Source: Porphyromonadaceae bacterium UBA2720
GTDB lineage: Bacteria; Bacteroidota; Bacteroidia; Bacteroidales; Muribaculaceae
Length of the DNA: 27,717 nucleotides
NCBI GenBank assembly: GCA_002353885.1
Contig: DEKO01000163.1
Span: forward strand, 919-28,635
Direction: 5' to 3'
Program-made: the position numbers and the translations under genes
Part shown: positions 15,513 through 23,319 of the stretch, piece after piece
Layout: each line of letters begins with the position of its first letter
Position numbering within the stretch: position 1 is the first letter of the stretch
The notes under the pieces: model-generated
What the model was told of the DNA's origin: nothing
The model's input: the letters and a program-made list of their open reading frames with translations, nothing else
The model's database searches: none

Positions 15513-17114
15513 ATGTACGCATTAGCACGACATATCATCGCAATCTTAACCATTGCAGTTGCAGTGGTCAATGATTGCCGCGCCCAACACTTCGGTCAGA
15601 GCACACCGGCTCCCGACCCCACCAAGTTTCTGCTCTCCTCGGTAGCCGAACGCAGTCGCACATTTCTGGCACAAGATGTCTATAGCCACTATTATGCAAA
15701 ATCTTTTCGTGACTCATCGTTGCTGACTGAGATTAAGCAGGCCAACTACGACCAGCGTCTGACTGCAACCAATGCAACGTATATTCAGAACTATTATGCG
15801 TCCTATCATGTGAAGTTTTTCGAGCCGGCGTTTGGCATGGTGGTCAACAAGACCAAAAACAGCGACTACTTCTTTTTTCTTGACAGTTGTCGGTTATCAT
15901 GCTACCAGATGATTGACATGATACCCTCCACATGGAAGAATGGTCGTCCTTGTGTGCGATTTCGCGAGGGCAACTTCGGGATGCGCTCTTCGTCCAAGTA
16001 TTTTGCATTAGACTATAACTCGGCGCCCAATGAGTCCTTTCCATCACATGAGGGTTCAGCAGGATGGCTGACTGGATTGTTGATGAGTTGCATCAATCCC
16101 TTGAAGTGTGACACCATCCTTTCGCGCGCTCACCTTCATGGTTGGTATCGTCAGGTAAGTGGCGGCATGTGGTATAGCGACGTGGAGACAGCGCGAGAAC
16201 TGGGCACAGTGACATTTGCCCGCTTGCTGTCGCTGCCCGACTTCCGTGAGCGGCTCAGGACGCTACAACTGAAGACCAAGTTGATGGCCCGTGCCGACAC
16301 CACGCAGCAAGAAGCAGCAACCATTGACGACTTGTTGGCCAACGACACCTTGATGCAGAAGATGTCATCGCTCATTCCTGTCATTGGCGATGAGCATGAC
16401 GGTGGTTTCCAGAGCGACATCAGTCAATATCTGGCCATGTTGTCGCTGCGCGACAGCATTGTTTCTGGCAACTTGATGGGCTCGGGATACCGAGATTTTG
16501 ACAATGCCATCGATGCTTTCCAACCAGTTCTGAGTATGGGAATTGACCCAGATCAGACGCCATGCATCTATCAGTTGCTGAACTATGTTGAGACGTGCTG
16601 TGACAAACTGTGCAGTATCGTGCAGTCGCGTTCGGTCATACGACAACGTCCATTTGCTCTGTTTGGACACGAACCCCTCACACTCGAAGACACGGGCGAA
16701 TTCAGCACTCACAGCAGCTATCCATCAGCTCATGCCAGCAAGGGTTTGGCCGCAGCACTGACACTGGTGATGATTGCTCCCGAGATGTGCGACACCTTGC
16801 TCAAAGCGGGCTATCAATATGGCCAGTACCGCGCCATAGCAGGCACAAGCTGGCTCAGCGATGTCACTGCCGGACAGACAGTAGGTTGCGTGGCTGTGGG
16901 ACTGATAGCGTCGGGCAGTGATTTCCTCGACCTGCTTGAGATGGCACAAGCCGAGTATCGCGAACGTCATGACATCATCATCACCGAAAACCCAGAGATT
17001 CCTATCGATGATGAACCAACTAACAGGCGTCTCTACACCATCGATGGCCGCCCGGCAACGTCAGCCAGCCGTGGCATCCTTGTGGGTAAGGGCAATAAAA
17101 TTCTCGTACCATGA
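15513..17114 (+). CDS. Secreted tandem PAP2-like protein, copy 2, both domains degenerate
   Basis: 533 residues with a signal peptide (MYALARHIIAILTIAVAVVNDCRAQ). Two PAP2-like halves align with copy 1. Domain 1 keeps GRPC (144-147) and WYSDVE (220-225), but PSxH has become PSHE (177-180) and the nucleophile position is Met219. Domain 2 keeps RP (379-380), YPSAH (403-407) and WLSDV (447-451), but Ser446 sits at the nucleophile position and Ser372 replaces the Lys. Neither half should hydrolyse phosphate by the known mechanism; a binding role is inference. The C-terminus (about 505-533) has RRLYTIDGRPA and a GILVGKGNKI ending, a short tail common on exported Bacteroidales proteins and also found on copy 3. 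The stop overlaps the next ATG (ATGA at 17111-17114), which indicates translational coupling. Confidence 0.82.
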   Translation: MYALARHIIAILTIAVAVVNDCRAQHFGQSTPAPDPTKFLLSSVAERSRTFLAQDVYSHYYAKSFRDSSLLTEIKQANYDQRLTATNATYIQNYYASYHVKFFEPAFGMVVNKTKNSDYFFFLDSCRLSCYQMIDMIPSTWKNGRPCVRFREGNFGMRSSSKYFALDYNSAPNESFPSHEGSAGWLTGLLMSCINPLKCDTILSRAHLHGWYRQVSGGMWYSDVETARELGTVTFARLLSLPDFRERLRTLQLKTKLMARADTTQQEAATIDDLLANDTLMQKMSSLIPVIGDEHDGGFQSDISQYLAMLSLRDSIVSGNLMGSGYRDFDNAIDAFQPVLSMGIDPDQTPCIYQLLNYVETCCDKLCSIVQSRSVIRQRPFALFGHEPLTLEDTGEFSTHSSYPSAHASKGLAAALTLVMIAPEMCDTLLKAGYQYGQYRAIAGTSWLSDVTAGQTVGCVAVGLIASGSDFLDLLEMAQAEYRERHDIIITENPEIPIDDEPTNRRLYTIDGRPATSASRGILVGKGNKILVP

Positions 17115-18001
17115 ACATCACCAATTCACTTGCCAGGAGCACATTGGCCATAGCAATGACATTGTTCTCAGTCGTTCCTGTGCTGGCAGTAAGACATCAA
17201 GTAGGCGACTTTGTATATGACTGCAACTATATTTCAGGACAACTGAGCGCCACGTTGTTGTACTATTTTGGCCAACAAACTGAGGTGAGCATTCCTGAGT
17301 CGGTCGACTATGAGGGAAAAACCTATACCTTATATTATATAGGAGATGAGTTCAGCCGTCCCTTTCTTGACAATGCATATGTCGAGGTCGTACATTTGCC
17401 CAAACAAGCGGTTTCCATTGGAAACGAGGCCTTCAGTAACTGCCAACATCTGCAGTCGATAACATTTGGGCTTAACCTTGAGCGGATTGGCGACTATGCC
17501 TTTTACCACTGCCCACGACTGAATCAGGTCAGGATGTACTATGCCTTGACCGACATTGGCAACTATGCCTTTGCTGAGTGTGAGTCACTCACCGCCATTA
17601 CGTTGGGCCGCGGTGTTACTCGCCTGGGCGATGGCGTTTTCGACAAGTCCCCGCTACAGTCGCTTACCGTTTCAGGGCGCACGTTAGCCACATGGTCAGG
17701 TTCGCTAAGCTATGAGCCTACATTTTACAACAGCTGCAGCCTCAAAGTTCCCATCGGAATGCTTGCTGCCTACCAGGCATCTGACACATGGTCGCAATTC
17801 GAAAACATCATTGAAATAGCAGAGGCAGGCGACATCAACTTCGATGGCTCAACCGACATCACCGATGTGAACATGCTCATCAATGTCATTCTGGGCCGAA
17901 TCACCATCGATATTGAAACCGGTGACATCGATTCAAATGGACAGATCGACATAGCAGACGTCAATTTGTTGATTAACATGATGATTGGAAAAGTTAATTA
18001 G
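17111..18001 (+). CDS. Secreted BspA-like leucine-rich repeat protein with dockerin-type repeats
   Basis: 296 residues; the N-terminus to about residue 26 is a signal peptide. Residues about 98-190 hold LRR_5 (BspA/Treponema type) repeats, seen as the recurring SIGNEAFSNC, RIGDYAFYHC and DIGNYAFAEC pattern with LxSITF and LTAITL strands. Such repeats usually mediate binding to host or matrix proteins. The C-terminus (239-294) carries two dockerin-like Ca loops, D-I-N-F-D-G-S-T-D-I-T-D and D-I-D-S-N-G-Q-I-D-I-A-D, each followed by an xLIN segment. Its ATG overlaps the previous stop by four bases and the third PAP2 gene starts 19 bases after its stop, so it is embedded in the PAP2 cluster. The ligand is unknown. 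Confidence 0.88.
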   Translation: MNITNSLARSTLAIAMTLFSVVPVLAVRHQVGDFVYDCNYISGQLSATLLYYFGQQTEVSIPESVDYEGKTYTLYYIGDEFSRPFLDNAYVEVVHLPKQAVSIGNEAFSNCQHLQSITFGLNLERIGDYAFYHCPRLNQVRMYYALTDIGNYAFAECESLTAITLGRGVTRLGDGVFDKSPLQSLTVSGRTLATWSGSLSYEPTFYNSCSLKVPIGMLAAYQASDTWSQFENIIEIAEAGDINFDGSTDITDVNMLINVILGRITIDIETGDIDSNGQIDIADVNLLINMMIGKVN

Positions 18002-18020
18002 TAAAGAATCATTTCGAGCA

Positions 18021-19499
18021 ATGAAAAAGAACCTAAATATCACGTTACTGATCTTGTTATTATGTTGTGGCGTTCAGGCGTTTTATGCCCAGAACTTGAC
18101 CAATGTCATGAGTATGCCCTACCCCACAGCAGTCAAATATCTTCCTCCCCCACCCGACTCATTGAGCATGGCATATTCGTGGGATGTTCACCAATACATG
18201 TATTACAAGACGCTTCGTGACACCGAACGCGGTCAACAAGCGCTGATTGATGTAAATTATGGCTCGATCTATGTGGCTCAACGCATGGAGGAGATTTTTG
18301 GCCTCAACGTGACAAGTCCCAAATACCCTTCAATCCGCAACATGTTCAACACGGCCATCAACTACATCAGCCAAGCATGTGGTGCAGCTAAGACTTACTA
18401 TAACCGTCAGCGCCCATTTGACCGGTTCAATGACCAACTTTTCAGTAGTGAGTCGGCATCCACGTTGAGCAAACAGGGCTCCTATCCATCGGCTCACTCG
18501 ATGATGGGTTGGGCGGCAGCCCTTTTGCTGGCCGAAATCAATCCTGAGCTTCAAGACCAGCTGTATGAGTGTGGATATGAGTACGGGCTGAGCCGACTCA
18601 TTATCGGAGCACACTGGCAAAGTGATGTCGATGCGGCCCGCATGATGACCAGCGCGATGTTTGCACGCCTGCATGCCAACGACGACTTCATGGCCATGGT
18701 TGGCGCTGCACAGGCCAGTTATGACAGCATCACCCACCACGAGCGTCCCTTGTCGCTCGATCAGCAGCACAAGTTTGTGCGCTTCTTGCCCCAGATGCCC
18801 GACAGCACGACTGCCGCTTTTGCCAACGATGTGACCCGATATTACGAGAACAAAAAACTGCGAGACAGTGAACGTGGGCAGCAAGCCCAAGCCGATGATG
18901 ACTTGACCGTGACAGGACTCAGCAATGCATTTTCAGCCATGTTGGGCATCAACATCACCATGCAAGAGACCCCGGCATTATATAGCCTTGTCGAGAAAGT
19001 GGTCACCCAAACCCGCGACAATTGCATAGCGCTCCAGCAAGAGAATCCTCGCACAGCGCCTTACATCCGTTTAAACGATGAGTTGATGCCCAGCACATCA
19101 GCTTCATCGGTCAGCAGCTACCCGTCCTGTCACGCCGCCGTGGGCTGGGCGGTGTCACTGGTACTGATGGATGTGTGCCCAACCTACCAGAACGAAATTT
19201 TGTTGCGCGGACGGGAATATGGGCAAAGCCGAGTCATCACCGGGGCCAACTGGCAGAGCGATGTCGACGCCGGACAGATGCTGGGGGGCATGGTATTCGC
19301 CAATTTGGTATCTGATTCCACTTTTCGACAATTATTATCCCAAGCCCGACAGGAATTCAATGCCGTGTCCAGTGTTACTGCAATAGAAAACTCGCCCAGT
19401 GTGGATGCCGTTCACCACTACACCCTCGATGGGCGATGCGCCACGCCCGGCACTCACGGCATCGTTGTGTCATCAAATGGCAAAAAAGAGATACGATAA
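18021..19499 (+). CDS. Secreted tandem PAP2/class A acid phosphatase-like protein, copy 3
   Basis: 492 residues with a signal peptide (MKKNLNITLLILLLCCGVQA). Domain 1 (about 55-225) keeps the complete signature: K124-X6-R131-P132, YPSAH (155-159) and SRLIIGAHWQSD (191-202) with His198 and Asp202, at the same residue numbers as copy 1. Domain 2 (about 270-430) keeps YPSCH (367-371), SR (403-404) and WQSDVDAG, but the nucleophile position is Asn410 and the RP pair is replaced by the TAPYIRLND segment. The two halves share the near-identical LRDxERGQQA (65-74 and 280-289), direct evidence of internal duplication. The C-terminus has HYTLDGRCA and a GIVVSSNGKKEIR tail like copy 2. ATG 18021 is preferred over the TTG at 17985, which overlaps the preceding gene. 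Expected to be a periplasmic or surface phosphatase. Confidence 0.85.
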   Translation: MKKNLNITLLILLLCCGVQAFYAQNLTNVMSMPYPTAVKYLPPPPDSLSMAYSWDVHQYMYYKTLRDTERGQQALIDVNYGSIYVAQRMEEIFGLNVTSPKYPSIRNMFNTAINYISQACGAAKTYYNRQRPFDRFNDQLFSSESASTLSKQGSYPSAHSMMGWAAALLLAEINPELQDQLYECGYEYGLSRLIIGAHWQSDVDAARMMTSAMFARLHANDDFMAMVGAAQASYDSITHHERPLSLDQQHKFVRFLPQMPDSTTAAFANDVTRYYENKKLRDSERGQQAQADDDLTVTGLSNAFSAMLGINITMQETPALYSLVEKVVTQTRDNCIALQQENPRTAPYIRLNDELMPSTSASSVSSYPSCHAAVGWAVSLVLMDVCPTYQNEILLRGREYGQSRVITGANWQSDVDAGQMLGGMVFANLVSDSTFRQLLSQARQEFNAVSSVTAIENSPSVDAVHHYTLDGRCATPGTHGIVVSSNGKKEIR

Positions 19500-19520
19500 T
19501 GTTAAACTTTGCCAATTGCG

Positions 19521-19551
19521 TTGCGAGGCATTGCAGAATTTTGTATATTTG
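19521..19551 (+). promoter_or_regulatory. Bacteroidota-type promoter for tnaA
   Basis: TTG (19521-19523), a 20-base spacer and TATATTTG (19544-19551), 50 bases before the tnaA ATG. The leader between them contains no start codon followed by a Trp codon, so there is no TnaC-type leader peptide. Confidence 0.75.
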
Positions 19552-19601
19552 CACAAATTTTTACTAACCATAAAAACGAACAATAACAGAATCAGTAATC
19601 T

Positions 19602-20978
19602 ATGGAACTACCTTTTGCCGAATCTTGGAAGATCAAGATGATTGAACCCCTGCGCAAGAGCACTCGCCAGGAGAGAGAGCAGTGGCTTAAAGATGCTCAC
19701 TACAACGTGTTTATGCTCAAGGCCGAGCAAGTCTACATCGACTGCCTTACCGACTCAGGCACAGGTGCCATGAGCGATCGACAGTGGGCCGAGATGATGC
19801 TGGGCGATGAGAGTTATGCCGGTGCTACCTCGTTCTACAAGTTCCAGTCGGTGGTGCAACGCATCTTCGGCTTCAAGTATGTCATTCCCACTCACCAGGG
19901 CCGTGCAGCCGAGAACGTGCTTTTCTCCTATCTGGTCAAGGAGGGCAATGTTGTGCCAGGTAACGCCCACTTCGACACCACCAAGGGTCATATCGAGAGT
20001 CGTAAGGCTCGTGCTATCGATGTCACCATCGATGAGGCTAAAGACACCCAACTCGAGATTCCTTTCAAGGGCAATGTGTCGCTTGAGAAACTTGAGAAAG
20101 TCCTTAGTGAGAACAAGGGCAATGTGCCCTTCATGGTGCTGACAGTGACCAATAACACGGTCGGTGGCCAGCCTGTGTCGATGAAGAACATCCGCGAGAC
20201 TTGCGAACTCTGCCACAAGTATGGCGTGCCTGTAGTAATGGATTCGGCTCGATTTGCCGAAAACAGCTATTTCATCAAGACTCGCGAAGAGGGTTATGCC
20301 GACAAGACAATCAAGGAAATCGCTCGTGAGATGTACTCCTACGTCGACTGCATGACCATGTCGGCCAAGAAGGATGGTGTGGTTAACATGGGCGGCTTTA
20401 TCGCCACCAACAACGAGGAGTGGTATGAGGGTGCGAAGTTGTACTGCATCCCGTTCGAGGGCTTCATCACCTACGGCGGCATGAACGGCCGTGACCTCAA
20501 CGCACTGGCTGTGGGCCTAGACGAGAACACTGAGTTTGACATGCTCGAGACACGCATCCACCAGGTGCAATACTTGGCTAAGAAGTTAGATGAGTACGGC
20601 ATACCCTATCAGCGCCCCGTGGGAGGACATGCTCTGTTTATCGACGCCGACAAGGTTCTGTGCAATGTTCCCAAAGAGGAGTTCCCTGCTCAGACGCTTA
20701 CCTGCGAGCTCTATCTTGAGGCCGGTATCCGTGGCTGTGAGATTGGTTACATCCTGGCCGACCGCGACCCTGTCACCCGTGAGAACCGCTTTGGTGGCCT
20801 CGACTTGTTGCGTCTTTGCATCGCACGCCGTGTCTACACCGACAACCATATGGACGTGATTGCTGCCGCACTGAAGAACGTCTATGACCGCCGCAACGAA
20901 ATCACCCGCGGTGTGGCCATCGAATGGGAAGCTCCGCTGATGCGCCACTTCACCGTTCGTCTCAAGCGACTGGGATAA
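19602..20978 (+). CDS. tnaA: Tryptophanase (L-tryptophan indole-lyase)
   Basis: 458 residues, cytoplasmic, PLP-dependent. It cleaves tryptophan to indole, pyruvate and ammonia. TDSGTGAMSDRQW (50-62), DESYAG (69-74) and PTHQGR (96-101) are shared by tryptophanase and tyrosine phenol-lyase. MSAKKDG (253-259) holds the PLP lysine, Lys257, with Lys256 beside it. The C-terminal RGCEIGYILADRDPVTREN matches the tryptophanase EIGxxLxGRDPxT block rather than the tyrosine phenol-lyase sequence, which decides the substrate. The N-terminus MELPFAESWKIKMIEP is typical of Bacteroidota tryptophanases. The gene is a single unit with its own promoter and a strong terminator; no tryptophan permease is adjacent. 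It implies the organism makes indole. Confidence 0.96.
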   Translation: MELPFAESWKIKMIEPLRKSTRQEREQWLKDAHYNVFMLKAEQVYIDCLTDSGTGAMSDRQWAEMMLGDESYAGATSFYKFQSVVQRIFGFKYVIPTHQGRAAENVLFSYLVKEGNVVPGNAHFDTTKGHIESRKARAIDVTIDEAKDTQLEIPFKGNVSLEKLEKVLSENKGNVPFMVLTVTNNTVGGQPVSMKNIRETCELCHKYGVPVVMDSARFAENSYFIKTREEGYADKTIKEIAREMYSYVDCMTMSAKKDGVVNMGGFIATNNEEWYEGAKLYCIPFEGFITYGGMNGRDLNALAVGLDENTEFDMLETRIHQVQYLAKKLDEYGIPYQRPVGGHALFIDADKVLCNVPKEEFPAQTLTCELYLEAGIRGCEIGYILADRDPVTRENRFGGLDLLRLCIARRVYTDNHMDVIAAALKNVYDRRNEITRGVAIEWEAPLMRHFTVRLKRLG

Positions 20979-21001
20979 TTCCACATCGTGATTACAAACA
21001 G

Positions 21002-21028
21002 ATTGCCCCAAGATTCTCTTGGGGCAAT
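21002..21028. terminator. Terminator between tnaA and the convergent GH53 gene
   Basis: A perfect 11-bp stem, ATTGCCCCAAG (21002-21012) with CTTGGGGCAAT (21018-21028), around a 5-base loop, followed by TCTTATTTTC on the plus strand. It ends tnaA and, being symmetrical, may also act on the GH53 transcript, which stops at 21038. Confidence 0.85.
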
Positions 21029-21037
21029 TCTTATTTT

Positions 21038-22030
21038 CTATAGCCGAAAGGCATCCATGATGACCGTTGGACGATGATTCTTGAAAGCGCCTAAGGGGTA
21101 GTGGCCTTCGAGCTCAGGCGCCCAGTAAAAGACGCCATGGCAGTGACCACCTGTTTGTGTGCGAGCTGCGTCGATGAGCTGTTGCATAAATCGCATGCCA
21201 TCCTCCGCACGAGCCACCTCATAGCCAGTCTCAACAATCATGAGTTCAGTACCATAGCGCAGATAGAGGGCATTGATGTTGGCGATGCAGTCACGCAACG
21301 TGCCCGCGTCGTCAGTCTCAAGGCCCGCATCCTGGTCCCAATAGGGATAAACACTGAGTCCAATCATGTCCCACTTTGCGCCATATCGCCGCAGCCCATC
21401 GAAGATGAAGTGAGAACGATTGGGGTCACAGCCTCCATCCAGATGAACGATAACCTCAGCTTGAGGATAGACCTGCTTTACTGCCTCATATCCAGCTTGC
21501 GTGAGGCCAGCATACTGGTCCATGTGCAGTTCGGCTCGACCCATGTCCCACAGAAGACCATGTGTGGTTTCGTTGCCCACCTGCACCCACCTCACATCGA
21601 TGCCACCCGTTTTGAGCAGTTGCAAGGTGCGACGTGTGTGGTCGGCAAGGGCGAGCTTCATCTGCTCATAACTCAAGTTTTTCCACGCGTGCGGGATATT
21701 TTGTTTGTTAGGATCAGCCCACCAGTCACTATAGTGGAAATCTATCATGATTGCCATGCCCAGCCGTTGAGCACGCAAGGCCATGACCAGCACATCAACG
21801 GGGCTACAGAACCCGTCTTTTGGATTGACCCACACACGCAACCGCACTGCATTGAGTCCCAGTTCGCGCATGAGTTCAGTGTTCTCTCTCGGTTCGCCCT
21901 GTGCATTGTACAATTGTACGCCTCGAGCCTCCAGTTCGGTGGTTCCACTAATATCGGCTCCCAACCAGAAGTCGCTTGCCATTGCATGAATAGCAAGGAG
22001 AACCATCATAGTCAGTAAATAATGTTTCAT
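21038..22030 (-). CDS. Secreted GH53 endo-beta-1,4-galactanase
   Basis: 330 residues from ATG 22030 with a signal peptide (MKHYLLTMMVLLAIHAMAS). It matches glycoside hydrolase family 53 along its length: WLGADISGTTELEARG (22-37), NAVRLRVWVNP (60-70), MIDFHYSDWWADP (95-107), WVQVGNET (148-155) with acid/base Glu154, IGLSVYPYW (223-231) and MIVETGY (264-270) with nucleophile Glu267. GH53 enzymes cut the beta-1,4-galactan side chains of pectic arabinogalactan. No SusC/SusD pair or other glycosidase lies in the window, which is unusual for this order. An in-frame TTG at 22042 would add four residues. It starts 16 bases after the hemW stop, so the two are probably co-transcribed. Confidence 0.93.
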   Translation of the reverse strand: MKHYLLTMMVLLAIHAMASDFWLGADISGTTELEARGVQLYNAQGEPRENTELMRELGLNAVRLRVWVNPKDGFCSPVDVLVMALRAQRLGMAIMIDFHYSDWWADPNKQNIPHAWKNLSYEQMKLALADHTRRTLQLLKTGGIDVRWVQVGNETTHGLLWDMGRAELHMDQYAGLTQAGYEAVKQVYPQAEVIVHLDGGCDPNRSHFIFDGLRRYGAKWDMIGLSVYPYWDQDAGLETDDAGTLRDCIANINALYLRYGTELMIVETGYEVARAEDGMRFMQQLIDAARTQTGGHCHGVFYWAPELEGHYPLGAFKNHRPTVIMDAFRL

Positions 22031-22046
22031 CTTGTCAATCAAATAA

Positions 22047-23171
22047 TCATGCTAAAAATAGGTCGCTGATAATGTCATCAGCCACCATGACAGATTCAGG
22101 AGCAAGTCGCAGTTGCCCGCCCTGAGCGCTTAGACGCCCCGCTTCGATGTGAGGCATGGCCTGTCGCATGAGATAATCATAGACAGCCTGTCCATAACGG
22201 TCATGAATGATAGCTGTGTCCAATCCTCTGGCCGTGCGCAACGTCAACATGACCGTCTCGTCATATTGTTCTTGGATTGTCAAATTTTCCTCCTGGTAGG
22301 CAACGTCCTGATCAATGATATGATGGAGATATCCTTGCAAGTCAGCGATGTTGTATCTTCTCACTTGTCCATCATAGCTGTGTGCTCCGGCACCAAGGCC
22401 TAGATAGGGAGTTCCATTCCAATAGGCCGAGTTGTGACGCGAGTAGAAGCCTGGCAATGAAAAGTTTGAGATTTCATAATGCTCAAAACCTGCCTTTTTT
22501 AGGGCATTAACCAGCATAAAATACATGGTCACACAGGTCTCATCGTCAACTTCGGTCAGTTCGCCTTGTTGACGCTGTCTCCACAACAGCGTTCCCGCCT
22601 CATAACTCAGATTATAAGCCGAGATGTGTTGGACATTCATTTCGATGGCCTTGTCAACCGAGAACTTCCATGTATCTGTCGTCTGGCCTGGTATGCCATA
22701 AATGAGGTCGATGCTGATGTTGTCAATTCCATGTGCACGCATGACATCCACCGCATCGATGGCTCGCTGTGCGTCATGCCTGCGACGAATCAGACGCAGC
22801 TCATCATCAACAAAACTTTGCACCCCCATGCTCACACGATTCACACCCATGTCAACGAGTGTATCAATCAACTCGTGGGTGACATCATCAGGATTCACCT
22901 CAACAGTGAATTCATGCAAATCGGTCAAGTTTAACGCCGACCGCAACCCGTTGCTCAAATCACGCATTAGGCCATTGCCCAGTTGTGAAGGTGTCCCTCC
23001 TCCCCAATACATTGTGGTGAACGGTTGCTTTATTTCATTGTTGCGATGTCTCGCCTCAGCAACCAACATCTCGACATAATGATCCCGCAGATGCATCTGT
23101 GTTGTCGAATAAAAATCACAATAGATGCATCGCTGTTTACAGAAGGGTATGTGGACATAAACACCGGCCAT
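22047..23171 (-). CDS. hemW: Radical SAM heme chaperone HemW
   Basis: 374 residues from ATG 23171, cytoplasmic. The N-terminus VYVHIPFCKQRCIYCDFYS (4-22) has the radical SAM cluster ligands Cys11, Cys15 and Cys18. WGGGTPSQL (56-64) and the EVNPDD block bind SAM. DLIYGIPGQT, SAYNLSYEAGT and the C-terminal HemN-type domain complete the family. HemW was long annotated as coproporphyrinogen III oxidase, but it inserts heme into respiratory enzymes; this protein has the short HemW form. The frame is open 10 codons further to a TTG at 23201, inside the -7 box, so MAGVYVHIP is the start. It leads a two-gene unit with the GH53 gene and diverges from the EF-G paralog. Confidence 0.95.
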   Translation of the reverse strand: MAGVYVHIPFCKQRCIYCDFYSTTQMHLRDHYVEMLVAEARHRNNEIKQPFTTMYWGGGTPSQLGNGLMRDLSNGLRSALNLTDLHEFTVEVNPDDVTHELIDTLVDMGVNRVSMGVQSFVDDELRLIRRRHDAQRAIDAVDVMRAHGIDNISIDLIYGIPGQTTDTWKFSVDKAIEMNVQHISAYNLSYEAGTLLWRQRQQGELTEVDDETCVTMYFMLVNALKKAGFEHYEISNFSLPGFYSRHNSAYWNGTPYLGLGAGAHSYDGQVRRYNIADLQGYLHHIIDQDVAYQEENLTIQEQYDETVMLTLRTARGLDTAIIHDRYGQAVYDYLMRQAMPHIEAGRLSAQGGQLRLAPESVMVADDIISDLFLA

Positions 23172-23198
23172 AGAGTGAGAATAATATCTTTGTGAGGG

Positions 23199-23227
23199 CA
23201 AAATTAGTTATTAAAAATTAAACACAA
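23199..23227 (-). promoter_or_regulatory. Bacteroidota-type promoter for hemW
   Basis: On the minus strand, TTG (23227-23225), an 18-base spacer and TAATTTTG (23206-23199), 27 bases upstream of the ATG at 23171. Confidence 0.6.
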
Positions 23228-23270
23228 GCATTTTTTGGACGAAATTAGACGATTTTTCACAAGTTATTAC

Positions 23271-23278
23271 TAATTTTG
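23271..23278 (+). promoter_or_regulatory. Bacteroidota-type -7 box for the EF-G paralog
   Basis: TAATTTTG, 83 bases before the ATG. There is no TTG at the expected -33 position, as would be expected if an activator is needed; that is inference. Confidence 0.55.
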
Positions 23279-23287
23279 TAGCTTGAA

Positions 23288-23319
23288 ATGAAAATAGGCA
23301 TTTTGTTGTCCATTTTCAT
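23288..23319 (+). promoter_or_regulatory. Hairpin at the 5' end of the EF-G paralog leader
   Basis: ATGAAAAT (23288-23295) and ATTTTCAT (23312-23319) pair perfectly; after one bulged A, GG/CC (23297-23298, 23310-23311) add two pairs around an 11-base loop. From the -7 box the transcript should begin near 23285, so the hairpin would sit at its very 5' end. It could protect the mRNA or be a control element. No T run follows, so it is not a terminator. Confidence 0.45.

Noticed and set aside
14112..19499. The PAP2 proteins as vanadium haloperoxidases or membrane lipid phosphatases
   Set aside because: They have signal peptides but no set of transmembrane helices, and KX6RP plus SRX5HX3D with matching spacing fits soluble class A acid phosphatases better.
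19552..19601. TnaC-like leader peptide before tnaA
   Set aside because: The stretch between the promoter and the ATG has no start codon followed by Trp codons.
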